Below, one piece after another: positions 36,375-45,136 of a stretch of 64,000 bases of DNA (its first letter is position 1; the number at the start of each line of letters is the position of its first letter). Source of the DNA: CBDATA01 sp965215615 (GTDB lineage: Bacteria > Acidobacteriota > Vicinamibacteria > Marinacidobacterales > Marinacidobacteraceae); the NCBI GenBank assembly GCA_965215615.1, contig OZ244068.1, positions 1,364,001-1,428,000 of the forward strand, given 5' to 3'. The notes beneath the pieces were generated by a model, which was not told the DNA's origin, did not search any database, and worked only from the letters and a program-made list of their open reading frames with translations. Made by a program: the position numbers and the translations under genes.

Positions 36375-37539
36375 TTGATCCCGGTGATCCCGGTCGCTGC
36401 GCTCCTGCTCGCAGGTGTCGTTTCCACCGCGCTGGCCCAGACTCCGACGGTCACGCTTTCGATCCCGGCTGATACCGGGATCGAAGAGGGTGAGGGCAAC
36501 ACCACCGTCACCGTCACTGCGGGTTCGGCGAGGGCGAAGCGGAGGGCGAGCGGGAGCTGACCGGATTGCGGGAGGAGAGTCCGCTGCGGCTTGGGCTGGG
36601 CCTGGTCGAGGGCCGGCGGCGGCTCGGAGTCACCCGGTTCGGGCTCGGGGTGGATTCCGGACGGAGGCCTCGTGGGCGCGGCTTGCGACGGGAGCGGGCG
36701 AGGAGACGCTGGACGGTCTGACGGCGGTGGCGCGGCGGCTCCGGACGGGGTTGGAGTTCGATATGCGGTGGAAGGGGCCGGCGGGACTCGAGATCGCGCC
36801 GTTCGCGGCGGCGAGCACGCTCCACGACGGGGGAGATGGCCCCGAGGGGTTCGGACTCGAGGTCGCGGGCGGGTTGCGACTGAACGGGGAGCGGCTGCGG
36901 CTGGAGGCGCAGGGGCGGCGGCTCGCGCTGCACGCCGAGGACGACTACCGGGAGCAGGGGTTCAGCCTGAATGCGAGCTTCGGCGGCGGCCGGTCGCGGC
37001 CGGGTTGGAACGGGTCGCTCCGTCAGCGGTGGGGCGCTTCGGGAGTGGGTGCGGACACCTTGTGGCAGGACCACTTCGCCCCGCAGAGCCGGAGTCTCGA
37101 TGGGGGCTTCGGTTCGGCTTCGGACGGGATGGACGCGGAGATGGGGTATGGCTTCCTTGTGGGAGAGTCGAAGCTGCTCGGCGCGTTCGGCGGGTACGGC
37201 CGGCTCGGCGACGGCCGCCGGGTGGAGATCGGGATGAACCTGGGCGGGATCGGGCTCTTCGGGTTCGGGGCGGACAACCCGGCGCTCGTGGAGTTCGCCG
37301 GGGAGCGGTACGACGGGGGCGGGTTCGGAGCGGACTACCGGATGCGGCTCTACGGAGTGATCCGCTTCGGCGGAGCCGCTCCCGCAGCGTGCGAGCCGGG
37401 AACCCCGTGCCCCGCGAACGGAGGAGTCTCCGACTGGCGCCGCGACCGCACGAACCTCACCCCGGCCGGCCAATCGGCACCGCCCGACTCCAAACCCTCC
37501 CCCTACTCCGGTTCCGGGGGCGGGTCCATCGGGCCGTAG
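36375..37539 (+). pseudogene. Broken autotransporter: signal peptide and barrel without passenger
   Basis: The first part reads LLLAGVVSTALAQTPTVTLS and EEGEGNTTVTVTAG, a signal peptide and the start of a Calx-beta-like passenger. At about 36520 the reading moves to another frame that continues with barrel-like sequence (GERELTGLREESPLRLGLG), then after a further frame change near 36660 to FRTEASWARLATGAG, GLEFDMRWKGPAGLEIAPF, HDGGDGPEGFGLEVAGG and DAEMGYGFLVGESKLLGAFG up to the stop. These barrel blocks are homologous to the giant autotransporter barrel (HDGGDAETGAGMDLGVG). At least two frame changes and loss of nearly all the passenger mark it as a pseudogene. Its 3' end overlaps the VWFA-related gene by 37 bases. 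Confidence 0.75.
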
Positions 37540-38456
37540 TAGCCGCGGCGGGCGCGGATTTCCACGTCGTCGAGGCCGGGTTTGACGACCCGCACCTCGA
37601 TCTCGCGATACCTCCCTTCTCTTTTCCGGTTCGTCGAGACGTAGCCGATGGCGTACTGGCTGTGCAGTTCGTCGAGGATGCGATCGTAGAGCCCGTCGAG
37701 TTGTTCGAGCGAAGAGGCGACCTCGTAGGATCCCCCGGTTTCTTCGGAGATGGCGCGGAGGAATCGGGAGTTGTGAAAGAGATCGGCTCCCCGCGCCCGG
37801 TCGCCGAATTGGATCGAGTGGATGGTCGTGTCGCTCAGCTTCACGAGGTCCATGGCATCTCCGAAGCTGAGCGTCGAACGGGAGTCGGCCCCGTCGCTGA
37901 AGACCGCGAGCGTCTTGCGGCCCTCGTAGTCCCAGACCCGGTCCAAAAAGGTGGCCACTGCGTCGTAGAGCGCCGTCCAGCCGTCGGCCTCGATGTCGTA
38001 GATGCGGTTGGCGATCGTCCGCTGGTCATCGGAGGAGTACTCCGAGAGCCGGATGTTCTCGTCGAAGCTGATGACGAAAAGGTGCTCGGCGGGAGGGATG
38101 TTGGTCAGGAACTTGATCGCCGCCTCGTGAAGCAGGCTCATGTCGTTTTCCATGCTTCCCGAAGAATCGAGCAGCAGGCCGATCACGTTCCGGCCCGGCG
38201 CGGCTTCCTTCTCTTCTGGTGACAGCTCCACCCACGACTCCTCGAGACCGGCCGCGAAGATGACGATCTCCTGCTCCACCCCGTCTTCGAGAACCCGGAA
38301 ATCCCCGACCTCGAGGCCGGTGACGAAGTCGCCGTCCCGATCCGTGACCGCTACCGGGACCGAGACGAGGTCCACCCCGGCCTCGAATCGGGGGATTTCC
38401 TGCGCGGCGACGAAACCACGCGCCAGCAGGAGGATCGCCCAGACACCGCGCCTCAT
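37503..38456 (-). CDS. Secreted VWFA-related domain protein
   Basis: 317 residues from ATG 38456 (GGGAG about ten bases upstream; ATG 38465 is an alternative too close to that site). Signal peptide (WAILLLARGFVAAQ), then the family signature DLVSVPVAVTDRDGDFVTGL with FRVLEDG, and a VWA domain with the metal site LLLDSSGSM. The C-terminal SQYAIGYVSTN and VKPGLDDVEIRARRGYYGP are hallmarks of the group first described from acidobacteria (TIGR03436-like). Function is unknown; secreted VWA proteins usually bind other proteins. This gene is one of the best taxonomic pointers in the window. Confidence 0.9.
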   Translation of the reverse strand: MRRGVWAILLLARGFVAAQEIPRFEAGVDLVSVPVAVTDRDGDFVTGLEVGDFRVLEDGVEQEIVIFAAGLEESWVELSPEEKEAAPGRNVIGLLLDSSGSMENDMSLLHEAAIKFLTNIPPAEHLFVISFDENIRLSEYSSDDQRTIANRIYDIEADGWTALYDAVATFLDRVWDYEGRKTLAVFSDGADSRSTLSFGDAMDLVKLSDTTIHSIQFGDRARGADLFHNSRFLRAISEETGGSYEVASSLEQLDGLYDRILDELHSQYAIGYVSTNRKREGRYREIEVRVVKPGLDDVEIRARRGYYGPMDPPPEPE

Positions 38457-38481
38457 GCGCCGCATTCTCCCACCTTCCGGA

Positions 38482-40335
38482 TCAGGCGAAACCCTCGACC
38501 GCCCGCACCGCGAGTTCGAAGCGGTTGAAGGGGGGCATGACATAGACCCCTTCCGCCCGCTCCTTCGACACCGCGACCATGTCCCGGGCGACTTCCACCC
38601 CGACCGCGCGGGCCTCTTCTGCCCCGCTCGCCCGTTCCATCCGGTCGCGCACCGTCTTCGGGACCGTCATTCCCGGAACCTCGTTGTGGAGGAATTCGGC
38701 GTTCCGGAAACTCACGAGCGGGAGCACTCCTACGAGGATCGGCACCCGGATGTCCCGTACCGCTTCGAGAAAACGCTCCAGCACCCGCGGTTCATAAACC
38801 GGCTGGGTGAGGCAGAAGCTCGCTCCCGCGGCGACCTTGCGCCCGAACTTCTCCACCTCCGCCTCGAAATCCACCGCCGCCGGGTTGGCCCCGACCCCGG
38901 CGAGGAAGGGCAGCGCCGCCCCGACCGGGTTTCCGGCGAGATCGAGCCCCCGATTCAGCAGCGAGAGAATCCGCACGAGCCCCACGCTGTCGAGATCGAA
39001 GACCGGAGTGGCGTGGGGGTAATCCCCGAGCTTCGGCGGATCACCGGTGACCGCGAGCACGTTGCGGAGCCCGAGCGCGTGTGCGCCGAGAAGGTCGGCC
39101 TGGATGCCGATCAGGTTCCGGTCGCGGCACTGGTAGTGGAGGATGGTCTCCACCGCCCCCTCCTGTTCGAGGAGGGCGGCGAAGGCGATGGCACTCATCC
39201 GGGCGCTCGCCCGCGGGCCGTCGGCGATGTTGACGAAACGAATACCGGCATCCCGGAGCGTCTCGGCGCGTTTCAGCAGGCCCCTTGCGCTGGCTCCCCG
39301 CGGCGGATCGAGCTCCACCGAGACAACGAAATCCCCCTCGGCCAGCGCGCATCCGAGGCGGGAGCGATCCCGCTCGGTGACCGGGGTCTTTTCCTCCCCT
39401 CGCGGCCGGGCATCGGTCCCGGTCGGAGCCGGGGAGACGAAGCGTTTTTCGGCGGAGACCGCTCGCACCGTCCCGGCGATGGCTGCGAGGTGTTCCTCGC
39501 TGGTCCCGCAACAACCCCCGATGAGTCGCACGCCGAGCCGCAGGTAGCGCTTCGCGAAGTGGGCCATGTAGTCCGGGGAGGAGGGGTAGAGGAAACGGTC
39601 GTCCACCCGTTCCGGCACTCCTGCGTTTGGCTCGACCACGAGCGGCAGCCCGGTCGCGCCTTTCATCTTTTCGAGAGCGTCGAGATTCGTCGCGGGCCCG
39701 AGCCCGCAGTTGGAGCCGATTGCGTCCGCGCCGGCCGCCTGTAACTCCGCCGCCACCTTCTCCGGGCTTTCCCCTGCCCCGGCCACCCCTTCGTCCGAAA
39801 AGGTGACGAGCGCGATGACCGCCAGATCGGGGGCGACTTCGCGGGCGGCGGCGAGCGCCAGCAGGCATTCCTCGAGACTGGTGAAGGTTTCGAGCTGGAA
39901 TCCGTCCACCCCGGCTGCCCGAAGCGCCTCCAGTTGTTCGGCGAACGCTTCCCGCAACTCGTTTCGGAGCGTTTCGGTGGCGAACGGGCCGAGCAGCTCG
40001 CCGGTCGGGCCGACCGAGCCGAATACGAGCATCGGATCCCGCGCCGCCCGGCGGGCGATCCCGACTCCCGCTTCGTTGATCGCCCGGACTTCCGGGCCGA
40101 GTCCGTGCCGATCCAATTTGAAGCGGTTGGCCCCGAAGGTGTTGGTGGTCAAAAGCTCCGCGCCGGCATCCCGGTGGGCGGCGTGGATCGCGTGGACGCG
40201 GGAGGGATCGCTGCGGTTCAGGTCGTCGAAACACCGTCGGGCCGGGATCCCGCCACGGTAGAGCGCGGTTCCGAGCGCGCCGTCCCCGACCCGGGGGCGT
40301 TCCCGCAGGAAGTCGGTGAACTCTTCGCGTCGCAC
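38482..40335 (-). CDS. Bifunctional homocysteine S-methyltransferase / methylenetetrahydrofolate reductase
   Basis: 617 residues, GTG start. Residues 1-290 are the homocysteine methyltransferase barrel: GDGALGTALYRGG at the front, TTNTFGANR, and zinc ligands in GSNCGLGP and GGCCGT. Residues about 330-617 are a MetF-type reductase (SVELDPPRGAS, YQCRDRN, NVLAVTGDPP, FCLTQPVYEP). The same fusion is known from YitJ-like proteins of Firmicutes and others. It would make methyl-THF and transfer a methyl group to homocysteine from an unknown donor. A full MetH is encoded at 48176. TAACAT lies seven bases before the GTG and no ribosome binding site is seen. Confidence 0.92.
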   Translation of the reverse strand: MRREEFTDFLRERPRVGDGALGTALYRGGIPARRCFDDLNRSDPSRVHAIHAAHRDAGAELLTTNTFGANRFKLDRHGLGPEVRAINEAGVGIARRAARDPMLVFGSVGPTGELLGPFATETLRNELREAFAEQLEALRAAGVDGFQLETFTSLEECLLALAAAREVAPDLAVIALVTFSDEGVAGAGESPEKVAAELQAAGADAIGSNCGLGPATNLDALEKMKGATGLPLVVEPNAGVPERVDDRFLYPSSPDYMAHFAKRYLRLGVRLIGGCCGTSEEHLAAIAGTVRAVSAEKRFVSPAPTGTDARPRGEEKTPVTERDRSRLGCALAEGDFVVSVELDPPRGASARGLLKRAETLRDAGIRFVNIADGPRASARMSAIAFAALLEQEGAVETILHYQCRDRNLIGIQADLLGAHALGLRNVLAVTGDPPKLGDYPHATPVFDLDSVGLVRILSLLNRGLDLAGNPVGAALPFLAGVGANPAAVDFEAEVEKFGRKVAAGASFCLTQPVYEPRVLERFLEAVRDIRVPILVGVLPLVSFRNAEFLHNEVPGMTVPKTVRDRMERASGAEEARAVGVEVARDMVAVSKERAEGVYVMPPFNRFELAVRAVEGFA

Positions 40336-40376
40336 GGCGCGAATGTTAGGGGTCCGTGGGTAGAATCCGCGCCCCG
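40336..40376. promoter_or_regulatory. 41-base divergent promoter, methyltransferase fusion / argS
   Basis: Minus-strand TAACAT (40348-40343) ends seven bases before the GTG of the fusion gene; plus-strand TAGAAT (40361-40366) ends ten bases before the argS ATG. Neither start has a ribosome binding site. The two boxes are 12 bases apart, so leaderless or near-leaderless starts in both directions are likely. Confidence 0.45.
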
Positions 40377-42278
40377 ATGCTCGCCGATCTGGTCTCTACG
40401 GTTCGGGGCGCGGTCCGCGATCTCGGAGTTTCTGACATCGAGGTCGTCGCAAGTACTCCCGCGACTCCGGATCGCGGCGATGTCGCTTTTCCCGTCGCGC
40501 TCGCCCTGGCCCGGACACTTCGCCGGCCTCCCCGGGAAATCGCTGCGATCCTCGCCGAACCGCTCCGCTCGCTCCCCGGTGTCCGGACGGTCGAGGTCGC
40601 GGGGCCCGGTTATGTGAACGTGTTTTTCGACCCGGGTGCCTGGCTTCGGGCTGCCGCCGAACCGCTCCCTGCGAAGGACGAAGGAGTCCGGATCGTGGAG
40701 CACACCTGCATCAACCCCAACAAGGCGGCCCATATCGGTCACCTGCGGAACGCTTCGCTTGGCGACTCGTTCGCCCGCATCCTCGAGTTCCTCGGCCACC
40801 GGGTGGAGATCCAGAACTACATCGACGACACCGGGGTCCAGGTGGCCGACGTGGCGCTCGGTTTCGTCGAACTCCGGAAGCTGGACGCGGAGGGAGTCCG
40901 TCGACTGGCCTCGGAACCCCGCTTCGACTATCTCTGCTGGGATCTCTACACCGAGGTTTCGCGCTGGTTTGCGGAAGACCCGGAGCGCGCCGAAATCCGC
41001 CGGGAGGCGCTCTGGGGGCTCGAGCACGGAGACGCTCCCTGGTCCGAAATCGGTGCCATCGTCTCGGACCGGATCGCGCTCCGGCATGTCGAGACGATGG
41101 AGCGGATCGGGGCGCGCTACGACATCCTCCCCTGCGAGAAGACGATCCTCCGGCTCCGCTTCTGGGACCGCGCTTTCGAGTTGCTGAAGGAGCGGGAAGC
41201 CATCCGGCTGAGCGATTCCGGGAAGAACCGCGGCTGCTGGGTGATGGATACCCCGCTCGCCCAGGACGGCGAGAAGGTGATCGTCCGCTCGAACGGCACC
41301 GTCACCTACGTCGGGAAGGACATCGCCTACCAGATGTGGCAGATCGGCCTCCTCGACCGCGAGTTCCGCTCGCGAAGGTTCCATCGGTATCCGGACGGAA
41401 AGGCCGTCTGGATCACCACCGACGAATCCGGAGACGACGACGCGCCCCGCTTCGGCTCGGCGGCGGTGGTCCACCACGTGATCGATGCCCGTCAGTCCTA
41501 TCCGCAGCAGATCGTCCAGGAAGCCATCGCGCGACTCACGACCGAGGCCGACCGCGCCCGGACCCGGCATTTCGCCTACGAGATGGTTTCGCTGACCAAG
41601 GAAACCGTACGGCAGCTCGGCTTCGATACCGAAAACGACAGCGTGGAGGTTTCCGGCCGCAAGGGGATCGGGATCAAGGCGGACGACTTCCTCGATACGC
41701 TGACTCTTCGCGCCGAAGAGGAGGTTCGGAAACGAAATCCCGAGCTCGACGAGGAGGCCGGAAAGGCGCTCGCCCGCGACATCGCGGTGGGCGCGCTCCG
41801 GTTCCTGATGGTCAAGGTCACCAAGAACCAGATCATCGTCTTCGATCTCGACGAGGCGCTCGGGTTCGAAGGGGCGACCGGTCCCTACCTCCAGTACGCC
41901 GCGGTGCGAGCACGGAACATCCTGTCGCGCATCGGGGCGGAGATTCCTTCCGCTCCGCCGGCTCCGCCGGAAGATATCGATGCCCGCCTCGCTTCCCTCG
42001 ACCCGGCGGAGAGCGCCGAGCTCTGGGTTCTGATGCGGGAAGCCTCGAGCCTCGCCGAGGTGGCATCCCGGGCGGCGGAGGCGGAAGAACCGCAGATGCT
42101 CGCCCGCTGGGCCTACGAGGGAGCGCAGCGGTTCAACACCTTTTACCACCGCTACCGCATCGCGGGAGAGACGGACGAAAACGCCCGCGAAATCCGGATC
42201 CACGCGGTGGCCTGTTTCCTCGCCTGGCACCGAAAGGGACTCGATCTGCTCGGCATCCCCACCCCGGAGCGGATGTAG
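40377..42278 (+). CDS. argS: Arginyl-tRNA synthetase
   Basis: 633 residues from ATG 40377 (GTG 40356 would add seven residues and overlap the promoter box). An N-terminal recognition domain is followed by the class I signature in NPNKAAHIGHLRN, the insert blocks QNYIDDTGVQVADV and DETGDD-like region, and VSGRKGIGIKADDFLD, which stands in place of the KMSKS loop as is usual for ArgRS. The C-terminal helical DALR anticodon-binding domain ends with FYHRYRIAG. It charges tRNA-Arg. It is the first gene of an operon with signal peptidase and bshC. Confidence 0.95.
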   Translation: MLADLVSTVRGAVRDLGVSDIEVVASTPATPDRGDVAFPVALALARTLRRPPREIAAILAEPLRSLPGVRTVEVAGPGYVNVFFDPGAWLRAAAEPLPAKDEGVRIVEHTCINPNKAAHIGHLRNASLGDSFARILEFLGHRVEIQNYIDDTGVQVADVALGFVELRKLDAEGVRRLASEPRFDYLCWDLYTEVSRWFAEDPERAEIRREALWGLEHGDAPWSEIGAIVSDRIALRHVETMERIGARYDILPCEKTILRLRFWDRAFELLKEREAIRLSDSGKNRGCWVMDTPLAQDGEKVIVRSNGTVTYVGKDIAYQMWQIGLLDREFRSRRFHRYPDGKAVWITTDESGDDDAPRFGSAAVVHHVIDARQSYPQQIVQEAIARLTTEADRARTRHFAYEMVSLTKETVRQLGFDTENDSVEVSGRKGIGIKADDFLDTLTLRAEEEVRKRNPELDEEAGKALARDIAVGALRFLMVKVTKNQIIVFDLDEALGFEGATGPYLQYAAVRARNILSRIGAEIPSAPPAPPEDIDARLASLDPAESAELWVLMREASSLAEVASRAAEAEEPQMLARWAYEGAQRFNTFYHRYRIAGETDENAREIRIHAVACFLAWHRKGLDLLGIPTPERM

Positions 42279-42697
42279 TGAAAAGCCTCCTCCGCACCGC
42301 GTTCGTGGTCGGGGCAACGTGGTTTCTCGTCGGCCAGCTCGCCCGAACCTACCGGGTGGAAGGAGCGAGCATGATCCCGACCCTCCGGTCCGGCGAGCGC
42401 ATCCTGATCAGCCCGCTCTTCGGAGTCGAGCGCGGGGATCTGATCGTCTTCCGGTCTCCGCGGGATGCGGAGGTGACGATGGTGAAGCGGGTCGTCGCAC
42501 TTCCGGGGGACACCGTGCGTTTCGAACCCGGCGGGAAGCCTGCCCCGGAGCTTCTTCCGGACGGCCGCTATTTCGTCGTCGGCGACAACCGCCGACGGAG
42601 CCGCGACAGCCGCCACTTCGGCGCGCTCCCCGAAAGCGACATCCTCGGTGTGGTCTTCTTCCGCTACTGGCCCCCGGAGCGGCTGGGCCGCCTGTGA
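42278..42697 (+). CDS. lepB: Signal peptidase I, short form
   Basis: 139 residues, GTG start overlapping the argS stop by one base. One membrane helix (about 6-22) precedes the catalytic Ser31 in GASMIPT and Lys70 in MVKRVVALPGD; the box VVGDNRRRSRDSRHFG matches the conserved GDN/S.DSR.FG signature. It cleaves signal peptides at the outer face of the membrane. At 139 residues it is at the short end for the family but has all catalytic boxes, so it should be active. Confidence 0.9.
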   Translation: MKSLLRTAFVVGATWFLVGQLARTYRVEGASMIPTLRSGERILISPLFGVERGDLIVFRSPRDAEVTMVKRVVALPGDTVRFEPGGKPAPELLPDGRYFVVGDNRRRSRDSRHFGALPESDILGVVFFRYWPPERLGRL

Positions 42698-44229
42698 GCA
42701 TCCGCACCCTCCCCCTGCCCGTCGGGGGGTTTTTCGCCGCGTGGGCCGAAAACCCGGAGCGGTTCACGGATCTCCTTCCCGATCCCTTCGCGGAAGACGG
42801 GACGGCTCGGGCCGTCGAGCGGGTTTCCGGGTTCGATCGTCCCCGCGAGGCAGTCGCCGATGCCCTTCTGGCCACGAACGCAGACGAAAAGGCCGTGGAG
42901 CGTCTTCGAGACTCCGAATCCCTCGTGGTGGTGACGGGCCAGCAGCCGGGACTCCTCGGGGGGCCGCTCTACAGTCTCGCCAAGGCGGTTTCGACCGTGG
43001 TGGCAGCCCGGGAGCTTGCCGGGCGAACCGGGAGGCCGGTGATCCCGGTGTTCTGGGTGGAAGGCGACGACCACGATTTCGAGGAGATCCGGACGGCCTG
43101 GCTTCTCGATTCCGGAGGCCAGCCCACCTGCTTCCGCTATCAGCCGGACGACGAGGCCCCGGGCCTTCCCGGCGCGGTCCGACGACTCGATCGGAACATC
43201 CTGACCCTGCTCGACGAATTCGAGGCGGCGCTGCCCGAAAGCGAGTTCAAGGAGGAGGTGATGGCCGCCGCCCGCGAGGCATACGCCCCCGGCAACACGC
43301 TTTCCGGAGCGTTCTCCCGGTTGCTCGCCTGGTGCACTCGGGGAAGCGGTCTCGTCATCATGAACCCGGCCGACCCGGCCCTGAAGCGTCTCGCGCTCCC
43401 GGTGTTCCGCGCCGCCCTCGACCATCAGGAAGAAGCGCGCCGCCTCATCGAGAAAACGAACGCGAGGATCACCGCCGCCGGGTTCGAGGCCCAGGCGAGT
43501 CCGAGTGGCTACGGCGTGTTCCGCACCGATGAGGCTTCGATCCGTCGGCGCATCGAACCTCCCGAGGACATTTCGGAGCATCCGGAACGATTGAGCGCCG
43601 CCGTGCTGCTGCGGCCGCTGGTTCAGGATTTCCTGCTGCCCACGATTGCCTGTGTCGCCGGGCCTTCGGAGCTCGCCTACCACGGGCAGATCGGCGCGCT
43701 CTACGACCTCCACCGGATCCCGCGGCCGCTCGTTTTGCCGAGGCATCTGGTCACCGTGCTCGCCCGCGCGAACCTGCGGGTTCTCGAGAAGGACGGGATC
43801 CCCTTCGATGAGCTCGCAGCGACCGATGAAGCGGCGCTCAACCGGCGATCCGGCGATCCACGGTCGGTCGAGGCGCTCAAGGCGGCGGAAGCCGGGATGG
43901 CCGAGCGTTTCGCCGAAGTGGAGGCGGCGCTCGGGGCGCTCGACCCGAGCCTCCAGGCGGCGGCGGCGCGGGCTCGCGGCAAGAGCCTCGGAATCCTCCG
44001 GGACCTCGAAGGCAAGGCGCTGCGGGCGGCCAAGCGTCGCGACGAGGAACGCCGAAAGCGGTTCCTCCGGACGCGGGATGCTCTCTTTCCGGGGGGCAGG
44101 CCGCAGGAACGCCGGCTGGGGCCGCTCGTCTTCTTCGCCCGCTACGGGCCCGGTTTCGCGGGAATGCTGGAAGAAGCGCTCGGGGATCCGAAGGCGGACC
44201 GGCGGAAGCGAAACCTCCTGACTATCTGA
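42694..44229 (+). CDS. bshC: BshC, putative cysteine-adding enzyme of bacillithiol synthesis
   Basis: 511 residues, GTG start overlapping the signal peptidase stop (GTGA). Conserved blocks VVTGQQPGLLGGPLYSLAKA and PVFWVEGDDHDFEEI are those of BshC. Coiled coil near the C-terminus fits known BshC structures. BshC is thought to add Cys to GlcN-malate, the last step of bacillithiol formation, with bshA and bshB upstream in the pathway. Those two are not in the window. The last eight bases overlap the convergent metzincin gene. Confidence 0.9.
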   Translation: MSIRTLPLPVGGFFAAWAENPERFTDLLPDPFAEDGTARAVERVSGFDRPREAVADALLATNADEKAVERLRDSESLVVVTGQQPGLLGGPLYSLAKAVSTVVAARELAGRTGRPVIPVFWVEGDDHDFEEIRTAWLLDSGGQPTCFRYQPDDEAPGLPGAVRRLDRNILTLLDEFEAALPESEFKEEVMAAAREAYAPGNTLSGAFSRLLAWCTRGSGLVIMNPADPALKRLALPVFRAALDHQEEARRLIEKTNARITAAGFEAQASPSGYGVFRTDEASIRRRIEPPEDISEHPERLSAAVLLRPLVQDFLLPTIACVAGPSELAYHGQIGALYDLHRIPRPLVLPRHLVTVLARANLRVLEKDGIPFDELAATDEAALNRRSGDPRSVEALKAAEAGMAERFAEVEAALGALDPSLQAAAARARGKSLGILRDLEGKALRAAKRRDEERRKRFLRTRDALFPGGRPQERRLGPLVFFARYGPGFAGMLEEALGDPKADRRKRNLLTI

Positions 44230-45136
44230 GCGGGTCCACGTCGGGGTCGGTGTTCCCCGCCGGGCGGGCGTAGAGGATCCGGCTGTGGAAGATGTCCCAT
44301 TCGGTGAAATGGGGCGGCGCGAGTTCGCCCGAAAACCACATGTGCGAGGGGCGGTGGCCGCCGAGCGGATGGTAGAGGCCGAGCACGTGTCCGATTTCGT
44401 GGTGGACAGCGCGCGTCTCGTCGAAGTGGCGGAAGACCACGACGTTCGCCGGGCCGCCCACCCGGTAGGCGAAGGCATCGCCCACGCCGATCTCCTCCTC
44501 GACTTCGGCGGCGTTCCAGCGGAACACCACCGTCCCCTCGGTCATGTCCTCGGGAGGGTTTTCGCCCGCCTCGATGTTCTCCCCGGTGAGCCGGCCGTCG
44601 GTGAGCAGCGACAGGGTCACCCGGATCGCCTCGCGGACGAGTGCTACCGCTTCTTCCGGGACCGGATCCCCGGTGGTGGGCTCCGGGCGGGTATCGATGT
44701 AGAAAGCGGGCTCCTGGTCCCAGCGGCGGAGCGGTTCGAGATCGCCGCCTCCCGCGCCGTTCCGGACGAGCTCCCGATAGAACGCGAAATCCCACGGCGG
44801 GGCTTCGGCGATCAGGTCGAGCCGGGCGTTCCGGTTCGGAGCGCGGATGGTGGTGGTCCGCTCGACGAATCCGCTCCCCGAGAGCGTGATCCGGTGCTCG
44901 CCCGCGGGCAGATCCAGCCCGAAGCTCCCGTCGGAGGCGGACTGCGCGGCCTGTCCGTCCGCCCGGAGGGTCACGCCGGCGGCCGGGGTTCCGGTGACGG
45001 TTGCGGTCACCACGCCGCGGAAGCTCGCATCCGGTGGAGGCGGTGGCGCGGTCGGAACGGGATCGCCTCCCCCGCCGCAGCCGAAAAGCGCTGCGACGAG
45101 GGCGAGACTAGCGACCGGGAGGGCCGATCTCGCCAC
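44222..45136 (-). CDS. Lipoprotein with carboxypeptidase-regulatory-like domain and metzincin protease domain
   Basis: 304 residues, GTG start at 45136 inside the end of the symporter gene (29-base overlap). Lipobox near ALFGC, then a Pro/Gly linker. A domain of about 75 residues has the carboxypeptidase-regulatory-like layout (VTLRADGQAAQSASDGSFGL, LPAGEHRITLSGSGF). The C-terminal part carries the metzincin zinc site HEIGHVLGLYH (H246, E247, H250, H256), with HMWFSG nearby. Best described as a small matrixin-like protease displayed on the membrane; the substrate is unknown. Confidence 0.8.
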   Translation of the reverse strand: MARSALPVASLALVAALFGCGGGGDPVPTAPPPPPDASFRGVVTATVTGTPAAGVTLRADGQAAQSASDGSFGLDLPAGEHRITLSGSGFVERTTTIRAPNRNARLDLIAEAPPWDFAFYRELVRNGAGGGDLEPLRRWDQEPAFYIDTRPEPTTGDPVPEEAVALVREAIRVTLSLLTDGRLTGENIEAGENPPEDMTEGTVVFRWNAAEVEEEIGVGDAFAYRVGGPANVVVFRHFDETRAVHHEIGHVLGLYHPLGGHRPSHMWFSGELAPPHFTEWDIFHSRILYARPAGNTDPDVDPLR

